Of a DNA stretch of 64,000 nucleotides, positions 1 to 13,800 are shown piece by piece (position 1 is the stretch's first letter; every line of letters begins with the position of its first letter). A program made the translations under genes and the position numbers. Under the pieces are notes generated by a model that saw nothing but the letters and a program-made list of their open reading frames with translations, had not been told where the DNA came from and did no database searches. The DNA comes from Lepturacanthus savala (Eukaryota; Chordata; Actinopteri; Scombriformes; Trichiuridae): the NCBI GenBank assembly GCA_030544235.1, contig CM060468.1:8097758-8161757 (forward strand), read 5' to 3'.

Positions 1-660
1 TGAGGTTTCTTCTGGACATTTTCTCCAGATTCCTTGTCTCGGTCAGTACAAACAGGGCAACCCTGGTGACTCAGAGCTAAAGCAGACACAGGGTGGTCCC
101 GGTGCCAACGAGTTGCCACCACTTCACAAAAAGACAATGAGACTTAAATGTGACAGGGAGAAAATATAATACCACATTTAGCATGAAAGCAGTGGGGAAG
201 CGGGAAAGGGGAGGGTGGTGGGGAAAGGGAGGGAGGAAAGTGGCTCTTTCACACTGCGGAGGAGACGAGGCGCTCCTCAGGTCACGGAGTTTCCCATACA
301 GAGATCCGCTCCCTCGCATATGGACACTGAATCAGCGCGAACGGGGTTTGGCTGGAAAAGCATGAAGCCCTCGGCTTCGAGAGGGGCGTGCATGTGACCA
401 TATAGTGCTGATGATTTATGCGTCTTTGTGCATTTTTATGACAAATCATTGCAGAAGCTTCGCTCTGCTTGACGTGACCTGTTCGCGTGGAAAGGTGTAA
501 GCCCATGCAACAAGCCCACATTCCCATGGCAAGCGGCACTGCCGGAGACATGCGCTCTCTGAGTTGAGAAGATGGTCCACAATCTCTCACTTTATTTCTC
601 TCTTCTTTTTCACATTTTGGCACGTGTAATCCCCCTGCAATGGTGTGAAGTTGTTTTATC
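1..660. other. No gene recognised
   Basis: Mixed sequence with a purine-rich stretch at 190-245. Small open frames overlap on both strands, with no splice context or recognisable protein. Confidence 0.6.
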
Positions 661-666
661 CGAGCG

Positions 667-692
667 TGTACGCGCGCGAGTGCGCGCGCGCT
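667..692. repeat. Alternating purine-pyrimidine (CG-rich) tract
   Basis: GTACGCGCGCG then GTGCGCGCGCGC around a short break. Strict alternation of this kind can adopt Z-DNA. Dense CpG here contrasts with the AT-rich surroundings. Confidence 0.7.
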
Positions 693-1239
693 TGGCTTGT
701 TTTAGGATTTGACGCAACGCAGATCCTCCTGCTCTTTATCAATTTAACACATGGGGACTAGCCAGAGATTACTCACCAAGCCACCACGCAGTCCTTCTCA
801 TTCCACACGGACGTTGTGTAATGTGCAATTCTCGAATTTTAGCCATGCAGCTGGATAAAAAGCGTTACACTTGATGTGGTTATAAAAGCAATGATTTAAA
901 CAGTTGCTTTTTTTTTCCAGAAAAAGGAAGATAGGGAAGAAAAAAACAATAATAAAACCCCCCGAAAAACAATAGTGACAAGCTTTGAAAAAAAGCAGAA
1001 AGCGAAGTAAGAAAACAACTGTCAAAATACTGCCGATCAATAGCCCTCTCGTGACTGCTTCTGGCGAGTCAAACAGATGTTTACACAGATCTTTTTAAGT
1101 GGCAACAAGAAGTCACGACTCACTGGCGCGATTCAACCTCACTGACTCCCACTGCAACTTGTGTGGCACTTTCTGTTTGGTCTGAGGCAAGGTGAAACAA
1201 CACGGGGGGAAAAAAAAAAAAAGAAAACACTCACACTCA

Positions 1240-1640
1240 CGAGGCCAGCTATCTTTAACAAGCTCGGGCCCCGGGGCCGGGCTGCCGCTGCGAAACCCGA
1301 GGGCTGGAGTGATAGGTTTGGAGCCTGGGACGACTGCCTGAGCGCGCTCAGTGGGACACCCTCCCAAGCTTTTCCCACATCACTGGGGGCCTGGGCGGGA
1401 GGGAGGGGGGGAGTCGGGGGCTGAGGCAAGAGGTGCTCCGCAGCAATCTACTGGGCTGTGGCTGGGAAAGGCTGCGGCCCACTGTTCTCACCATCTCCCC
1501 CTGTAGTCACTACCCCAGCAGAGGGAAAGAGAGAGAGAGAGAAGGAGGGAGGAAAAGACACACAGGGCCAATGCGTGGTCAGGGAATCGGCCCAGAGTAC
1601 TGAGTCACTGGACAGCTGACGTGTGGTGAGAGGGACTCAC
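1240..1640. other. GC-rich, CpG-bearing block, no gene assigned
   Basis: Locally GC-rich (GCCCCGGGGCCGGGC near 1267) with an (AG)n tract near 1528 and an AP-1-like TGAGTCA at about 1601. It could be a regulatory element or an unrecognised promoter. No exon with start and splice sites is visible. Confidence 0.3.
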
Positions 1641-2344
1641 TGTCAGGTGATAACGTGGTGTTACAAAGCAGAGCAGCGTGAACGGCAGAAGGGACACCGG
1701 TCTTGAAATCTGGGGCTGCTGAGGTGGGGGGGTTGTTGTGTTGGAAAACTAACTGCTAAATTAGATTAACATCAGTGTTTTCCCGATGAGGTTTTTGTTT
1801 ATGATGTTCTGTTCTCATGTCCAGAGCCGCGCTTTTCGCGTGACTCATCGGACAACTGCATAACATTAACAACTCGCCGTGCCTACGCAACATGTGGACC
1901 TCATGCTTACATCTCTGCATACAATCTGTGGACTGAGACAAGTGATATTTTTAAACCCATGATTTCACCCGGTAATTGTTGCGCTCCTTCGCTCTCAGCG
2001 CGTGTTTTGCGTGGTCACCTGAAGCTGAATTCTAACTTATTTTTAAGAGGTAGCTGTTGATTTCTCATAGGGGTGAAAGGAAGGATGTGGAAACGCCATA
2101 TTGTTTGTTATATCTTTTTAGAGTCGAGTTCCATTAGGTCATTACAAGTATCTATCTATAAAGTAAGAGGTGTTTTTTTTGTCTCTCTGTGTCTATGTAT
2201 GTACCTCTCTTATGTGTCTCTCTATTTGTCAGATCAAACTCAACTTTCAGATATAACTTGCGCATGGCTCCATGTGGTGTGTCCTTTTTTTTTAAAGAAT
2301 ATTTTGGATGGATAGTCAAAACATTGTTAAAAGTTAAAATACCT

Positions 2345-2465
2345 GGAATGCTGGTCATGTAGGGGTAGAGCACTTGCCATATAGAGCCTTTTTTCTTAAG
2401 CAGTAGACCCCGGTTTGAGCCCCCCCCTTTAGTCTCCCATTACTTCCTATCTGGCTAATGTATAA
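2345..2465 (+). mobile_element. tRNA-derived SINE fragment
   Basis: GGGGTAGAGCACTTGCC resembles a tRNA 5' half with a degenerate A box. About 45 bp later CCCGGTTTGAGCCC matches the pol III B box GGTTCGANNCC. The tail CCATTACTTCCTATCTG resembles the body of the SINE copy at 47245. Diverged and lacking a clear target-site duplication. Confidence 0.5.
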
Positions 2466-5400
2466 TGAAAGTGTTTATGGTACAAACACTTTCTTTCAAA
2501 AACCGCACACTAAGATCTTTACCAGGTTTGGCTGTTAATTTATTCCTTACACTAAGACAGGTCTTACTTCAAGATGTGTTCACAGCACCTCAGTAAATCC
2601 CAGCACTATCACCTAACAGAACAGAATCTGGGCCTAAACTCATTTATTTATGAACACATATAACAGTAACATGTCCAGGTTGTTATGTTGTTACTGAACT
2701 TTACGCATAAATTGTAGTCAATTTCTTACAATAACTATATTTGATTGTTTCTCCTTATCTTAATGTATGTCCATGTCTTAACCAATGTACAATTTGTAGG
2801 CTATTAAGACTATGTAACCTTCCAATGCACCCTTGTATGATCAAACATAAAGAATCTACTTAAGCTTCTACTTTTCAATAGGAATACATACTTTCTGTTT
2901 GCACTGCATTAGTTAGTGTAATTAACATCACCAGAAGGAGGTTACTGGGTTTTGTATTTAAAACAGGTCATGTTTTATTTAACCAACATTAAGTTTGTCT
3001 AGGGATGGGGACCAATAACCAATCTATATCGGTACCATCTCTTAAGTGTATCAGTGTCAGTAAATTTCAGAACAAACAGTTCTACTATTGGTATTTAACC
3101 TGACAATTTTATCATATTTCAACCACCCTCTCATGAGGATGATGCTGCCAGTCAAAAAACACCTAAAACCTGTTAAAAAACACACTAAAAACACACTTTT
3201 ATTACATTTTTAGGCCTTTTTTTTAGTAATAATCCTTGATTGTCCTTGTCTGATCCTCTCATACTATGGAGAAGTGGTTATATCACTGTGACACAGTGTT
3301 AATCATGGTGTGTTGTCAAATTAAATTTGTTAAATCATCATATAACAATCATATTAAATCATTTATGTCTGAATGCTTTTCTGTCACTTTGTGTTTTGTA
3401 AGTAATCTGGTGCTGAGGCGTCTGACTCCTCTGACATGTTATTTGTTCCTATGTTGTTGTGCTGCAGGATTTCCTCTATGCTGATTGCTGTTTTATTTCT
3501 GCTTTAATGTGATCTTTAGTGCTAATGGCTTCTAATTGGTTGCTAATTCTTGCATAGCTTAGCTATGTTTCTGTTCTTGTAAGTTTCACTTTAATATGTT
3601 TGATGCCATTAACCTGGCAGGGACTGTCGAGGAAAATTAGCTTGTAGCCTATGGCTACACGTTCCACATTTAAATGATAGTCTCAACTGTTCATGTTAAT
3701 TAATGTGCATAACTCCTTTTGAATTAAATAACTGTTTGAACTAGTCCAACCAATCTTTGTGTGTGTGTGTGTTTCAGGAAATGAGATTTTAATCTTGTCG
3801 TCTGATCATCACACCTGTGTTTTCATAGCTGCGAGACTTCAGTTATCATGCAGCTAAAGGACTTAAAAATATTGCAGAAAACAATTAGCTATCCCACTGA
3901 CCTATATTTAGTCTCCTCTTGCCGTTTCTTGTGTCCCTTCATCCCGGCTCCTGTGGGAGGGACACGAGGTTAGAGACGAGATCGAAAGATTAAACGTCCA
4001 GTTTATGATCAAAGTAGATAATGACAACACAGTTAAATATAAAATGTAAATTGCTGCCTAGATAAGATGGAGAGAAAAAAAAATGTGAATCCAACTGTGA
4101 AGACTTTAGAAAAACTGTCCATTCACAAAAAAAGGATTATATCATTAAATTGTATTATTATGTAAAATAAACGAACATTTATTCACATAGTAGTTGGTTC
4201 ACTTAATACTGTTAGGTCCATACTGAAGCAGACCTGCAGCTATTCTGTACTGTTAATGTTCATGTTAACATGTTAACACACTGACAAACAAACAGAAGGC
4301 AAAATATAACCTATGAAACGGATCTGTGTGCGGTGTTGTGTGCTAAAACTTTTATAGTACTTTCGGTTTGGGTAAACTCTGTCACCCCTCTGTGCGAGCA
4401 GATGAAAATGAGTGGGCAGCGGTGGGAGCAGAGATAAGGCAGGTCGGGTGGGAGGAGACTGGCCGGGGGGGGAGTCTGTTTTATGGATCATTGACCAGGA
4501 AACTATGGCAACTTGGTCTACACTTATAAACACAATGCATTAGAAGTGGAGTCGTCACACATGCATATCAGCATAGGAACACACAACCACTGGAATGATC
4601 AAGAGGTCATTTTTTTAATGTGCATTTTGTTTATTAAATATTATTATAATTTTTATGCTTTTAAACAGTTTGAATTTTATTGTATTGATATTTTTAATGT
4701 TCGTTTATGCTGATATTTCATGTTTATAGCTTTGGGGGAAAAAAGCTTCAAATCCTAATAAAATATAATAAAGAGAAATATCTGCTGATTTGACAAGCTT
4801 GCTCTCTCTTTCTCTCTTTTACGAAAACAGACGAATGCACACGCACACACACACACACGCGTACACACAGCTTCTCTAAAACAAGCAAATACAGGAAACC
4901 ACCTTTATCAGAAACTCCACCCCAGAAGAGGGATGCAACAAAAGTTGCTGCACCCGCAAAGATGTGAGGCCTCGACCAGATTAAAGTTAAATATCAGTGC
5001 TGCACCACAATCCTCCTGTGAAAAACAGTTCTGCAGAAAACATGAAAGAAAGGAAAAAAAACCCACAAAGCAGCACAACTTTTATTTTGATTGAATGTTA
5101 TTCGACTGTTGAAAGTCCAAAACGCAACGAGACATGCAATGGTTCACTTTGATAGTGCCATTTTTTCCTCTGGCTGGTCAGACTTTCATTTTGGTCAGAC
5201 GTTTAACGAGAGTTATTATTTGGCAGTATGAAAGTTAAAAAAGCTGCACACTCATGGGCTGCGAGTTCAACAGCAAGGTACACTGCTTATAAAAACACAA
5301 CATCTCAACACAATCATCCCGCCCCTGCCAAAAGAGGTTGGGTTGTACCAGTGGCGGCTGCAGAGTATTTTTTTTGGCTCAACTATGGTGGGGCTAATCT

Positions 5401-5536
5401 ATACAGTGGTGGAGCTCAAATCAGTGTCAGAATTTCAAAGTCAATACACAATAGAACAATAGAATAGCACACCCTCCCAACAACTAGAATATCACACATT
5501 AAGCTACTATGGGTTAGATCAGGGATAGGCAACATC

Positions 5537-5540
<4 letters not shown>
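2466..5540. other. AT-rich intergenic stretch
   Basis: No gene seen. Sequence near 3001-3110 (CTAGGGATGGGGACC onward) resembles ends of common teleost DNA-transposon relics, but both termini cannot be fixed. A (CT)n tract and a (CA)n tract lie near 4801-4870. Confidence 0.5.

Positions 5541-5541
<1 letters not shown>

Positions 5542-5603
<62 letters not shown>
5542..5603. repeat. (AT)31 microsatellite
   Basis: 62 bases of uninterrupted AT dinucleotide in an AT-rich context. Confidence 0.97.
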
Positions 5604-5606
<3 letters not shown>

Positions 5607-8600
5607 TCTAGTGATTTGTAATAAATGTGGGAAATATCATAAATTTCATAAACTTAATATCTTTATATCATAAACTTGTCTTTCTAAATTTACTATTGCA
5701 AATTACTAGAATATAAACTTAACTTTTAGGTTTTGGATCCTTAAAGTAGGATTTATACCACAGGTGTGAACTCTCACATGGCTCAAGCTGGAGTCAGACC
5801 CGAGTCATGAATTAGAGGACTTATAAATCAGCTTGAAAAATAAAAAAAATAATAAAATAAATTAAAAAAAAGACTTGCTACTGGACTTTGACTTCAACAC
5901 TAATAAATGATGATTCATTTGGATTTTAGCCATTCGACTTGGAAGGACTTGATATCCAAAGTCCAAAGATAAAAAAATGATGTGAAAAAATCTGCAGCAG
6001 ATGTATTTTGAATCCATCTGATTGCACAAGCATGGAGGAAAGGTGTAATTGCCAGTGCATCGCATTATCAAATTTGGACACAATGTTCAGCAATGCAAAA
6101 TTATCATTTTTATCTTTAGTCTGTTCGTTATTTGCAAAACAGTCAGAATTCAGCTTTTTAGTCGAGGTCTGTACTCAGTCAAAGTTCACAGAAAGCAGAG
6201 AAGCATCACTCTGTAACATCACTATATATAGCATGTGGTTGGTATGTTTTCGTGATGACTCGTCTCTAGTGAGAATAAACAAAAGAAAACAGCTACTTCA
6301 CATCAGTTTGAGCTGTGAGAATCTCTCTTATTACACTATTATAACTATATTAATATTTTCAGCAGATCAACTTATTAAATGGGACTCAGGACCTCCTTAT
6401 GAAAACTTAAAATATGTAGGCTACTGTGTGTCAGGTACTTGTCTTCTGCTGCTCATCTCATTTTAACCCACATAAATCTCATCAGCCGAAAAACATGAGA
6501 GGTCTCAATCAAATCAAAGATTTTTTTCATCTTTTGTTAGAATATTTAAAGTTGAAGACAAATGAATTCAATTGATGAAGTGATTTGACACGATAAATGA
6601 TAAAACGTGAAATCCAAACCATTCAATCTTGACTTCGGTGGTCTAACTTGCAAAAAAATGACTTGATCACTGGTTCATTGACACTTCAAACTCTGCTGCT
6701 AAGACCCAATGAAACTTTGAAGGCCTATTTTTTCTTCATTTGAAGGCGGCCTCTTTCCCATTGACCATTCTTATACATCCAGACAAGCCTCCTTACAGAG
6801 CCTGGAGAAATCATATCAATATTACCCTTACCACCCAAGCACTAAAAGCTGTAATATTATTTTATTTGCAATATTTTAAAACCCTTGTCATTGAATTACA
6901 GTCATCATGTTCAACATTGCAAACAACATTAGTATTTACAGCTTACATAAATTCACAGATATGCAGTAGCCCATATGTGCATGGGTGCATGTATCAGAGA
7001 GAGAGAGACAGAGAGAGCAAGTGAAGGAAAGAAAATGCAGCATTAACTCAAAAGGAAGACTTTAAGGCCAATGAACCGACATAATACAATTCTCACATTG
7101 TTGCATATTTCATACATTGTTCAATATAATTAGAACAGTGTTTATGGGAAGAAATCTGCATGGAACACATTCATTATGGCTACGGGTTAATGTTTACAAA
7201 AGAGTGATGAATAATAATCACCGTGTTGATAGCAGTTGTGGAAAAAAAAGAGGCTTTGGAGATGAAGAGACTGTGGAGATTGTGCAGCTGGGTCTGAATC
7301 TGTGTGAGCAATTGCAATAAATCTGTTTGCCTTTGATTATGATGAGATGTCATCTGACGGGTTGAGCCACATGCAGCTGCATTGTTTGTCAATACAATGC
7401 TCACGCAGGCATTTGAAACACATGGAGAATGATAGACAAATTTGTGTTTCAAGTCTCATATGATTCCCTGATATTTCAAACTATTAACCAGATCCAAAGA
7501 TTGTTTTCTAATACTATTAGACAAAGATTTTGCTCAAAATCGCTTGTGGCCATACACCAAATTATAGATATATGAATTATAACACTGATATATATATATT
7601 TGTTAGAATGCAACGAATGCGATGATACTCTTATATAAACACACACAATCCTTCTGGGAGCAAATAGGCACATATGCATATGAGTGCAGCAGACATTAGA
7701 GTCATCCCTGGGGTCTGCATGTAGAAGCAGTTTATAAATTATTGTGCTACACTGAGGCCACAAAGACATTAATGCAGAGCATCTGTGGGTGTCAGGGGTT
7801 AGATATATGTATTTCTGAGCATGGCCATGTTTTTGTATTTACCTGTGGATGAATAAAGACATGATTTATCAATTCACCTCTTGTGTTCCCCACTCTCTCT
7901 CAGTCGCCCCCTCTCTCCTCGGGGGAATTAATCAGCTGTCTGACACATGCACCAAGGCAGACAGGGAGGCAGAGGGAGGGAGACAGGAAGAAAGATGATG
8001 GTGGGGAGGAGGCTGAGAGGGATAAGGGTGGCACGAGTCAAATTGGAAACATATCCTTTCAACATGTCCTATCTGAGCATTTTATCTGTGAAAAGAGGCT
8101 CAAGGGGGATAACCCCCACGGTTCAAAGGCCTGCCTTAATTTAGTGATGAAACCGTGGCCGACCCCTCACCAACTAACCGCGCAAAAAATCCCCTCCCAA
8201 CACCTGTCAACCCGTCCACAGGACAGGAGAGGAAGGGTAGGGAAACCACGGGAGGGAGATGAGGGAAAAGGCTGATGCCTTACTTCGAAATACAATTAAC
8301 ATTTTGTGTACAATTTAAAGTTAGACATAGACTCATTTAAAATTAAGTGGAAAGAGTGGGTCAGCATGGAGGACAAATGCGGGACCCACACTGTACTGTT
8401 ATACACATCTAATATGACACCTTTGAAGAAGAAGGACTGTTGTGCATGGCCCATCACCCAGGCTCTATTTTTATCTGGGCCCAGGTGGGATTGGATCCAG
8501 ATGGGGTGCCTGATCGCCTGGCTCTCTCTCTCTCTCTGGAGTTTCAGATCCAGCCCTTTCGATTCCAGCAAAACACTCTTCCCTGGAGACTGAGGGGAGA

Positions 8601-11600
8601 GCTGGGAATCAAATTAAGCAGCGAAAAGAGCGTCTGCACGTGCATCCGAACATGTGTGAGTCCTCTAATGATATGGAAACTGTGTGACAAGTGTGACTTG
8701 ATTGTTCTTTACCGTGTAAATAAGACAGTTAAGGCAACATCATGAGCTGCTTGGAATAAAACCCTTCCAGTCCAGCTCAAAGTTCCACTTCTCTCTACTA
8801 GAACGGGCAACAATCGAGTATTAAAATAGCCCTTTGTTGCTGTAAAAAGCACAATGCAAACATACAAACATTACAACATAATACAATGCAAGTGGTGGCT
8901 TTGCAGCTTGACTGCATTATGGGCCCATTCATGTTAAGTGTTAGGGCAAGAGGGGGTCATGCCTTATGATCCAATGGCAGTGTAGAATACCCCAGACCCA
9001 ATGGGTTAACCTAACAGGAAACCTGGAGGATACACCCTATTAGGCCTGTACTTCCTGCTACTTTGAGGCATGTACAATTTATGAGCCTAGAGGTACGGAG
9101 CACCACTGCAGATCTGATGGATTTCCTCTTTCCTCGTTCTCCAAAAAAGACTGAGCCGTAGCATTTTATGAAAGAAAAATGAGAAGAAGAAAAAAAAGGC
9201 AGATAAGGTGAATAAAAGAACCATCTGCAGGGCACTCTGCAAAGCCTTGTGCCAAACGGTCTGGAAAGAATCACACATCCTGGCAGTACATCCTATAAAT
9301 ATGCTCTGATCCTTATAATTCAAATGAAACGTAGGAGGATATTAAATAGATCCCATTGCCTGAAAGCCAATGTACATCAGTGCCAGTGGTGTAAGTACAG
9401 TAACTCACCACGAATAGACTCTTACTAGAAATAACTCAAAATTGATAACAGCTTTATATAGCAGGCTTTAGAGCAGCTATAGTTTCCTCTGGTACAACTT
9501 TACAGTGTGTCTCACATCTTTGTCACATTGAACTGGCAGCCACTCGATGAACATACAGGCTACCTCTTTGCATGTCAAGTATATTGTATTTGCCAGTACA
9601 TTTCCAGGTATTGAAGTTTCTAGTTCGAGTCTTGTTTATCTGGAAATCATTTCAAATGAGCAAGCATGACACAAGAACCAAAAACCACAAACCAAAACGG
9701 TGTTTGAAATTACCAGATCCATCATTAGATTGTTATGTTAATTAAAACATTTGAGTGAATTATGTGATGTGTGGCTTTCATGACCGTAATTTTCCTCAGA
9801 ACTTTTTTTTGTAATTTAAAGCAGGGTTAAGAAAAAAACAAGATAGATAGAGAGAGAGGGAGAGAGAGAGAGAGTCATGAACCGGCGTCTTTTGGTGTGA
9901 TGTAGGGTTCTGGGTTTGTTTGTGTGTGGGGGTTGAAGAGAAGCGGTGCTTACGCATTTGCCAAACCATCAAACAAGGTCTCTGCGATCTGGCTGCAGGC
10001 TTCTGACGTTCATTTCATGATGTAATATGTGCTACGGCTTCTTGTTTTGCCTCAATTTGCAGCGCTGCAAGTTTACACCTTGTTCTGCGCAGTCTAGCAG
10101 ATGTGATTTTCTAAATCTGAGATCAAATAATGTAGCTTCATAGACAAATATGGCACGTCTCTAGGAATGTGCTTAAAGAGGGGTATGTGTTCTACATCTG
10201 GGCAAAATAAACTGTAATTAAATACTAACAAAATAGTACTAAAACCTAATTATGTGTATGAAATAATGAGTATAAATGGTGTTGAAACCAAAAGTTAAGA
10301 TTGTTTCGTCACTAGAACTATGTTGATTCAGGCAGCAGGAGCATGAAGAAAGACAGAGATGAGAGAAAGTAGGAAGTAGAGGATGAATGGGATAAGGATG
10401 AGTTGGAAGGTGGTTTAGCAGGGAGGAGGGTGAGACAGAGTTGGAAGAAGAGGTATATCAGGATGAGACAGGAGATAGGCAAGCAGTCTCCACTGCTGTC
10501 AGACGTGATAGAGTAACTCAGCGTTTTGTAAGAGACTGTCTCCAACTATTATCAAGCCGCAGTAAAACCAGTGTGCGAAATACAATTGGGGGTCTCGGTG
10601 CCGTGGGCTGTAGACATATATCAGCCACTAGAGCCAAGTAGCTAAAGGCACAAGCCTTTTTATTGGCGAACTGTAAACTGATGTGAATGTAAGAGGAGAA
10701 TATCTTACTGCATGGTAAGAAAGAAACCGTAACTGCTAAGCAATATGTGAGAATTTTGTTACATGTGTCATATGGTGTGAAGTGTGTGGTTCTCATTCAG
10801 AGAACCTTAGCAGAGACCTTCATTCAGTTTTTTATGAAATTCAACTTCTGATTTTCTGTATATATCATGTAAATGGCAAGTTATTGAAAATGTATAAGAA
10901 GGTTATATTATACTTGTTGCTAACTCTGGCTTATTATCAAGGTGAATAGTGATGTCCAAAATTAATGGTATGCCATGCATAAGTAAAAGTATGCAAGAGA
11001 TACTACTTGGTTTATATCCATATAGTGTGATTCCATTTTTTCTCATATTTAGTATGAGAGAGAAATAAAAGGGGCAGAGTCAAAACATTGGAAAGCATGT
11101 TTCTTTCCAAATCTATATATAGGTTCAGAGCCAGTTCTGTGTATTTAATCCTGTTTCACAGGGTCATATACTGACCTTAATTGAATGGCCCATTTACAGT
11201 TTATGTCTGCACTCATCTCACAAAAATGCTAGCTTAATGATTCACTGACTTATAATACCAAGTCTGTGTACGTGTCCAGCCTCTTAAAGCTGTTTATCAA
11301 ACGTTGCATCAGTTATTAATGTAACGATAGAGTTATTGTTCATATTTCGGTCTGGAAATGCACTTAATGAAAAGGTGACTTTGGCTGTCATCCAATGTAT
11401 TGCTATAACAAAGGGCATTTTTAGGTATTGCAATGAGCAGTGAATGGAGTCACGTAGGCTGACAGATGGCATTTGATTGGCTATGTTAACTGTTCCTCAG
11501 TACATAGATCAAGAGAACGGTTACATAAGGTCCTTTGGATAAGAACGCCACACTCAGTAAGAAATCCTCCCATTTGTGACTCTTGAAGATCAAAACACTT

Positions 11601-13380
11601 GCCCTTTATCAAAAATAACTTGCCTCTCCCACTAACAGATGATGACATTTGGAATATGATTTAGCCTTGTCGCCAACTTGCTATCAGCATGGGGCTTTAG
11701 GTAAACACATTTGATGGGACCCAAAGGTCTAGCACCAACACTGAGCTTGGACGACAGGCAAGTGCGCAGGCCCTTGGCCCTGCTAAGAATCAGCAGAAGC
11801 CAAGCAGGAAACATCTGGAAGACCCAGTGCAAACAGATGTCGGAATGAGATAAGAGCCCACGAGTTTGAGTTCAGCCTCCCATCTCTGTATGATGAGGGC
11901 TTGTAACATCCAGGTGGGCTGTAGCCTTGGCTCAAGCAGCTCAAAGGTCCAAATAATCAAACTACATTTTTTTTCTTTTTTTTTCTCACACTAGCATCTG
12001 GTTGAGGCTGTGAATGTTGTCAGTAACTTGTGGTTCCATTGTTCCTGGTCTCATTTTGATCCATTGTCAGCCAGACTCTCATGAGACTCCCTTTATACAA
12101 TGTTTTTGCTTCTCCAGGTCACCATTTACATCATTTCCTGCCATAGTTTTAACATCGGCTGGGCAACAAAGTGAAGTATGCATCAATGGTCAACCATTTA
12201 CTCATACTGCCCACGACTGAGCTCATTGTTGTTTGATATTGAATTGCAGTGTCAACTATATTGTTTACTTTCAATTGTCTAAATATTTGCGGACATAGTT
12301 TCTGGGAAGAAAAAAAGAAAATAAAGACACAAATCAAGTAGAAATATGTATGTGATGGTAAAGTGGAGTTAAAGCATTAAAACATTATTTTGCTCCAGTT
12401 TTAACCCTTTGCCTCACCGTCATCATAAAAAAAATGCACTCACTCCTCCCTTACAACTGCTGATTACTTTGAGTGAGGAACATGAAACAGAGAGGAAAAT
12501 AACAGAGATAAATTCTGAAGAAAACTATGTCATTCGCACAGATGAGTAGAAGCCACAAGGGAGGGTTGGTTCCTGTTAAACTATAAAAAGGTCTCTCTTG
12601 GGACCAGATCTGAAGTGGAACTCACAGATTGTTCTGCAATCAGAGGCAACTGCACACCACCAGCCTGGATCTTCATAAATTGATAAATAATGCGTCCTTG
12701 GTGGCATGCAGAAGTTACAGAAAAGTTACTCAGAGTAAAGATGTGAATAGATAATTTCACATGCATTGTCTAAGCAAAGTTAGCATCTGTATTTGTGGCT
12801 ACTGTGTAACTCTGGTAAACAATGATGATAAAGTTTGTTTAAGGTATCAGAAAAGGACTAGCAGTTCTAGATCAGGGATTTTAAAATCTGAGAAGTTTGA
12901 ATGGATCAGAATGAATGAGATTTGAAGAAATTCCATTTAAGGTCAAGAGATTATAGTTGCTTCTCTCAGAGGCATAATAGGATGTTCAGGTAATGGGGTG
13001 ATTTGTTGGTGTTAATGGTAGATTTATTCATTTTCAATAGAATTCTTGTATTATGTTATGAATAGACTGTGTATCTATTTTGTCTTGCTCCTTCTGTTAT
13101 ACCATCAGGCCAAGTGTTTTAATAAGGTTCACAAAAAGAATAAATGGGTGTGGTTGGAAGACTCAGAAAAATGGTAACGACTTTTTCAGTATGAAACTGT
13201 GCATTTGCCACATTCTTAGAAAAGGCTTGGTTGATTAGGAGGAGGATGAGGGAGGCTACAAAGAAATGACAGGCTGTGGTTTGTTGTGTCTGTGTCTGTA
13301 CATGCATGCATAGCAATTAGGGTGATATGGTTGAAATCAATATTGTGGTGATCATGTATGATATCTACCCGCTGAAAACC
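5604..13380. other. Intergenic stretch without supported genes
   Basis: Several open frames of 60-150 codons occur (the longest at 6008-6466), but none resembles a known protein or has convincing splice context. A (GATA)/(GA)n tract lies at about 9841-9874. Confidence 0.5.
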
Positions 13381-13389
13381 TTTTTTTAG

Positions 13390-13800
13390 TGTACAGCATC
13401 AGGATTATGTATAATGTAGTCAGGAATATGTAGATTTTGTATATTTCTTGTATAATTTTTGCACATGAGGTTGTTCCCAGACAACATATTCTTACTCCGA
13501 AATAATAAACGTAGCGATGAATGGTCAATATCTCTCTGAGTCACTTCATGACGAACAAGGGGGACATTTACATCATTTTTCGGCATACACTTTCTGGCTG
13601 CCAACTCAACACAGTGAGAAATCCATTCGTTATCCCCTTGAGTCACTTTTTGATGCACAGGGAATTTAAATATAATAAAATTTAATGGTGTGACAATGCT
13701 GTGGTTAAGTTGTGGTTAGGTTTAGGCACACAACAAATGTGGGTAGAGTTAGGAAAAGGTCATGGTTTTGGGTTAAAACGATCATTTTTAAATGCACAAC
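13390..13800. repeat. Teleost interspersed repeat with internal similarity
   Basis: The motif TGAGTCACTT followed by TGACG or TGATG and ACAAGG or ACAGGG occurs twice (near 13537 and 13640), each after a GGTCAATAT- or CCATTCGTTAT-type segment. It is followed at 13690-13780 by GTGGTTAGGTTTAGGCAC and GTTAGGAAAAGGTCATGG, phrases common in teleost low-copy repeats. Class not identified. Confidence 0.45.

Noticed and set aside
6008..6466. Plus-strand open frame of 152 codons
   Set aside because: No recognisable domain, no splice context, composition like the surrounding AT-rich DNA; a frame of this length is expected by chance in 64 kb.
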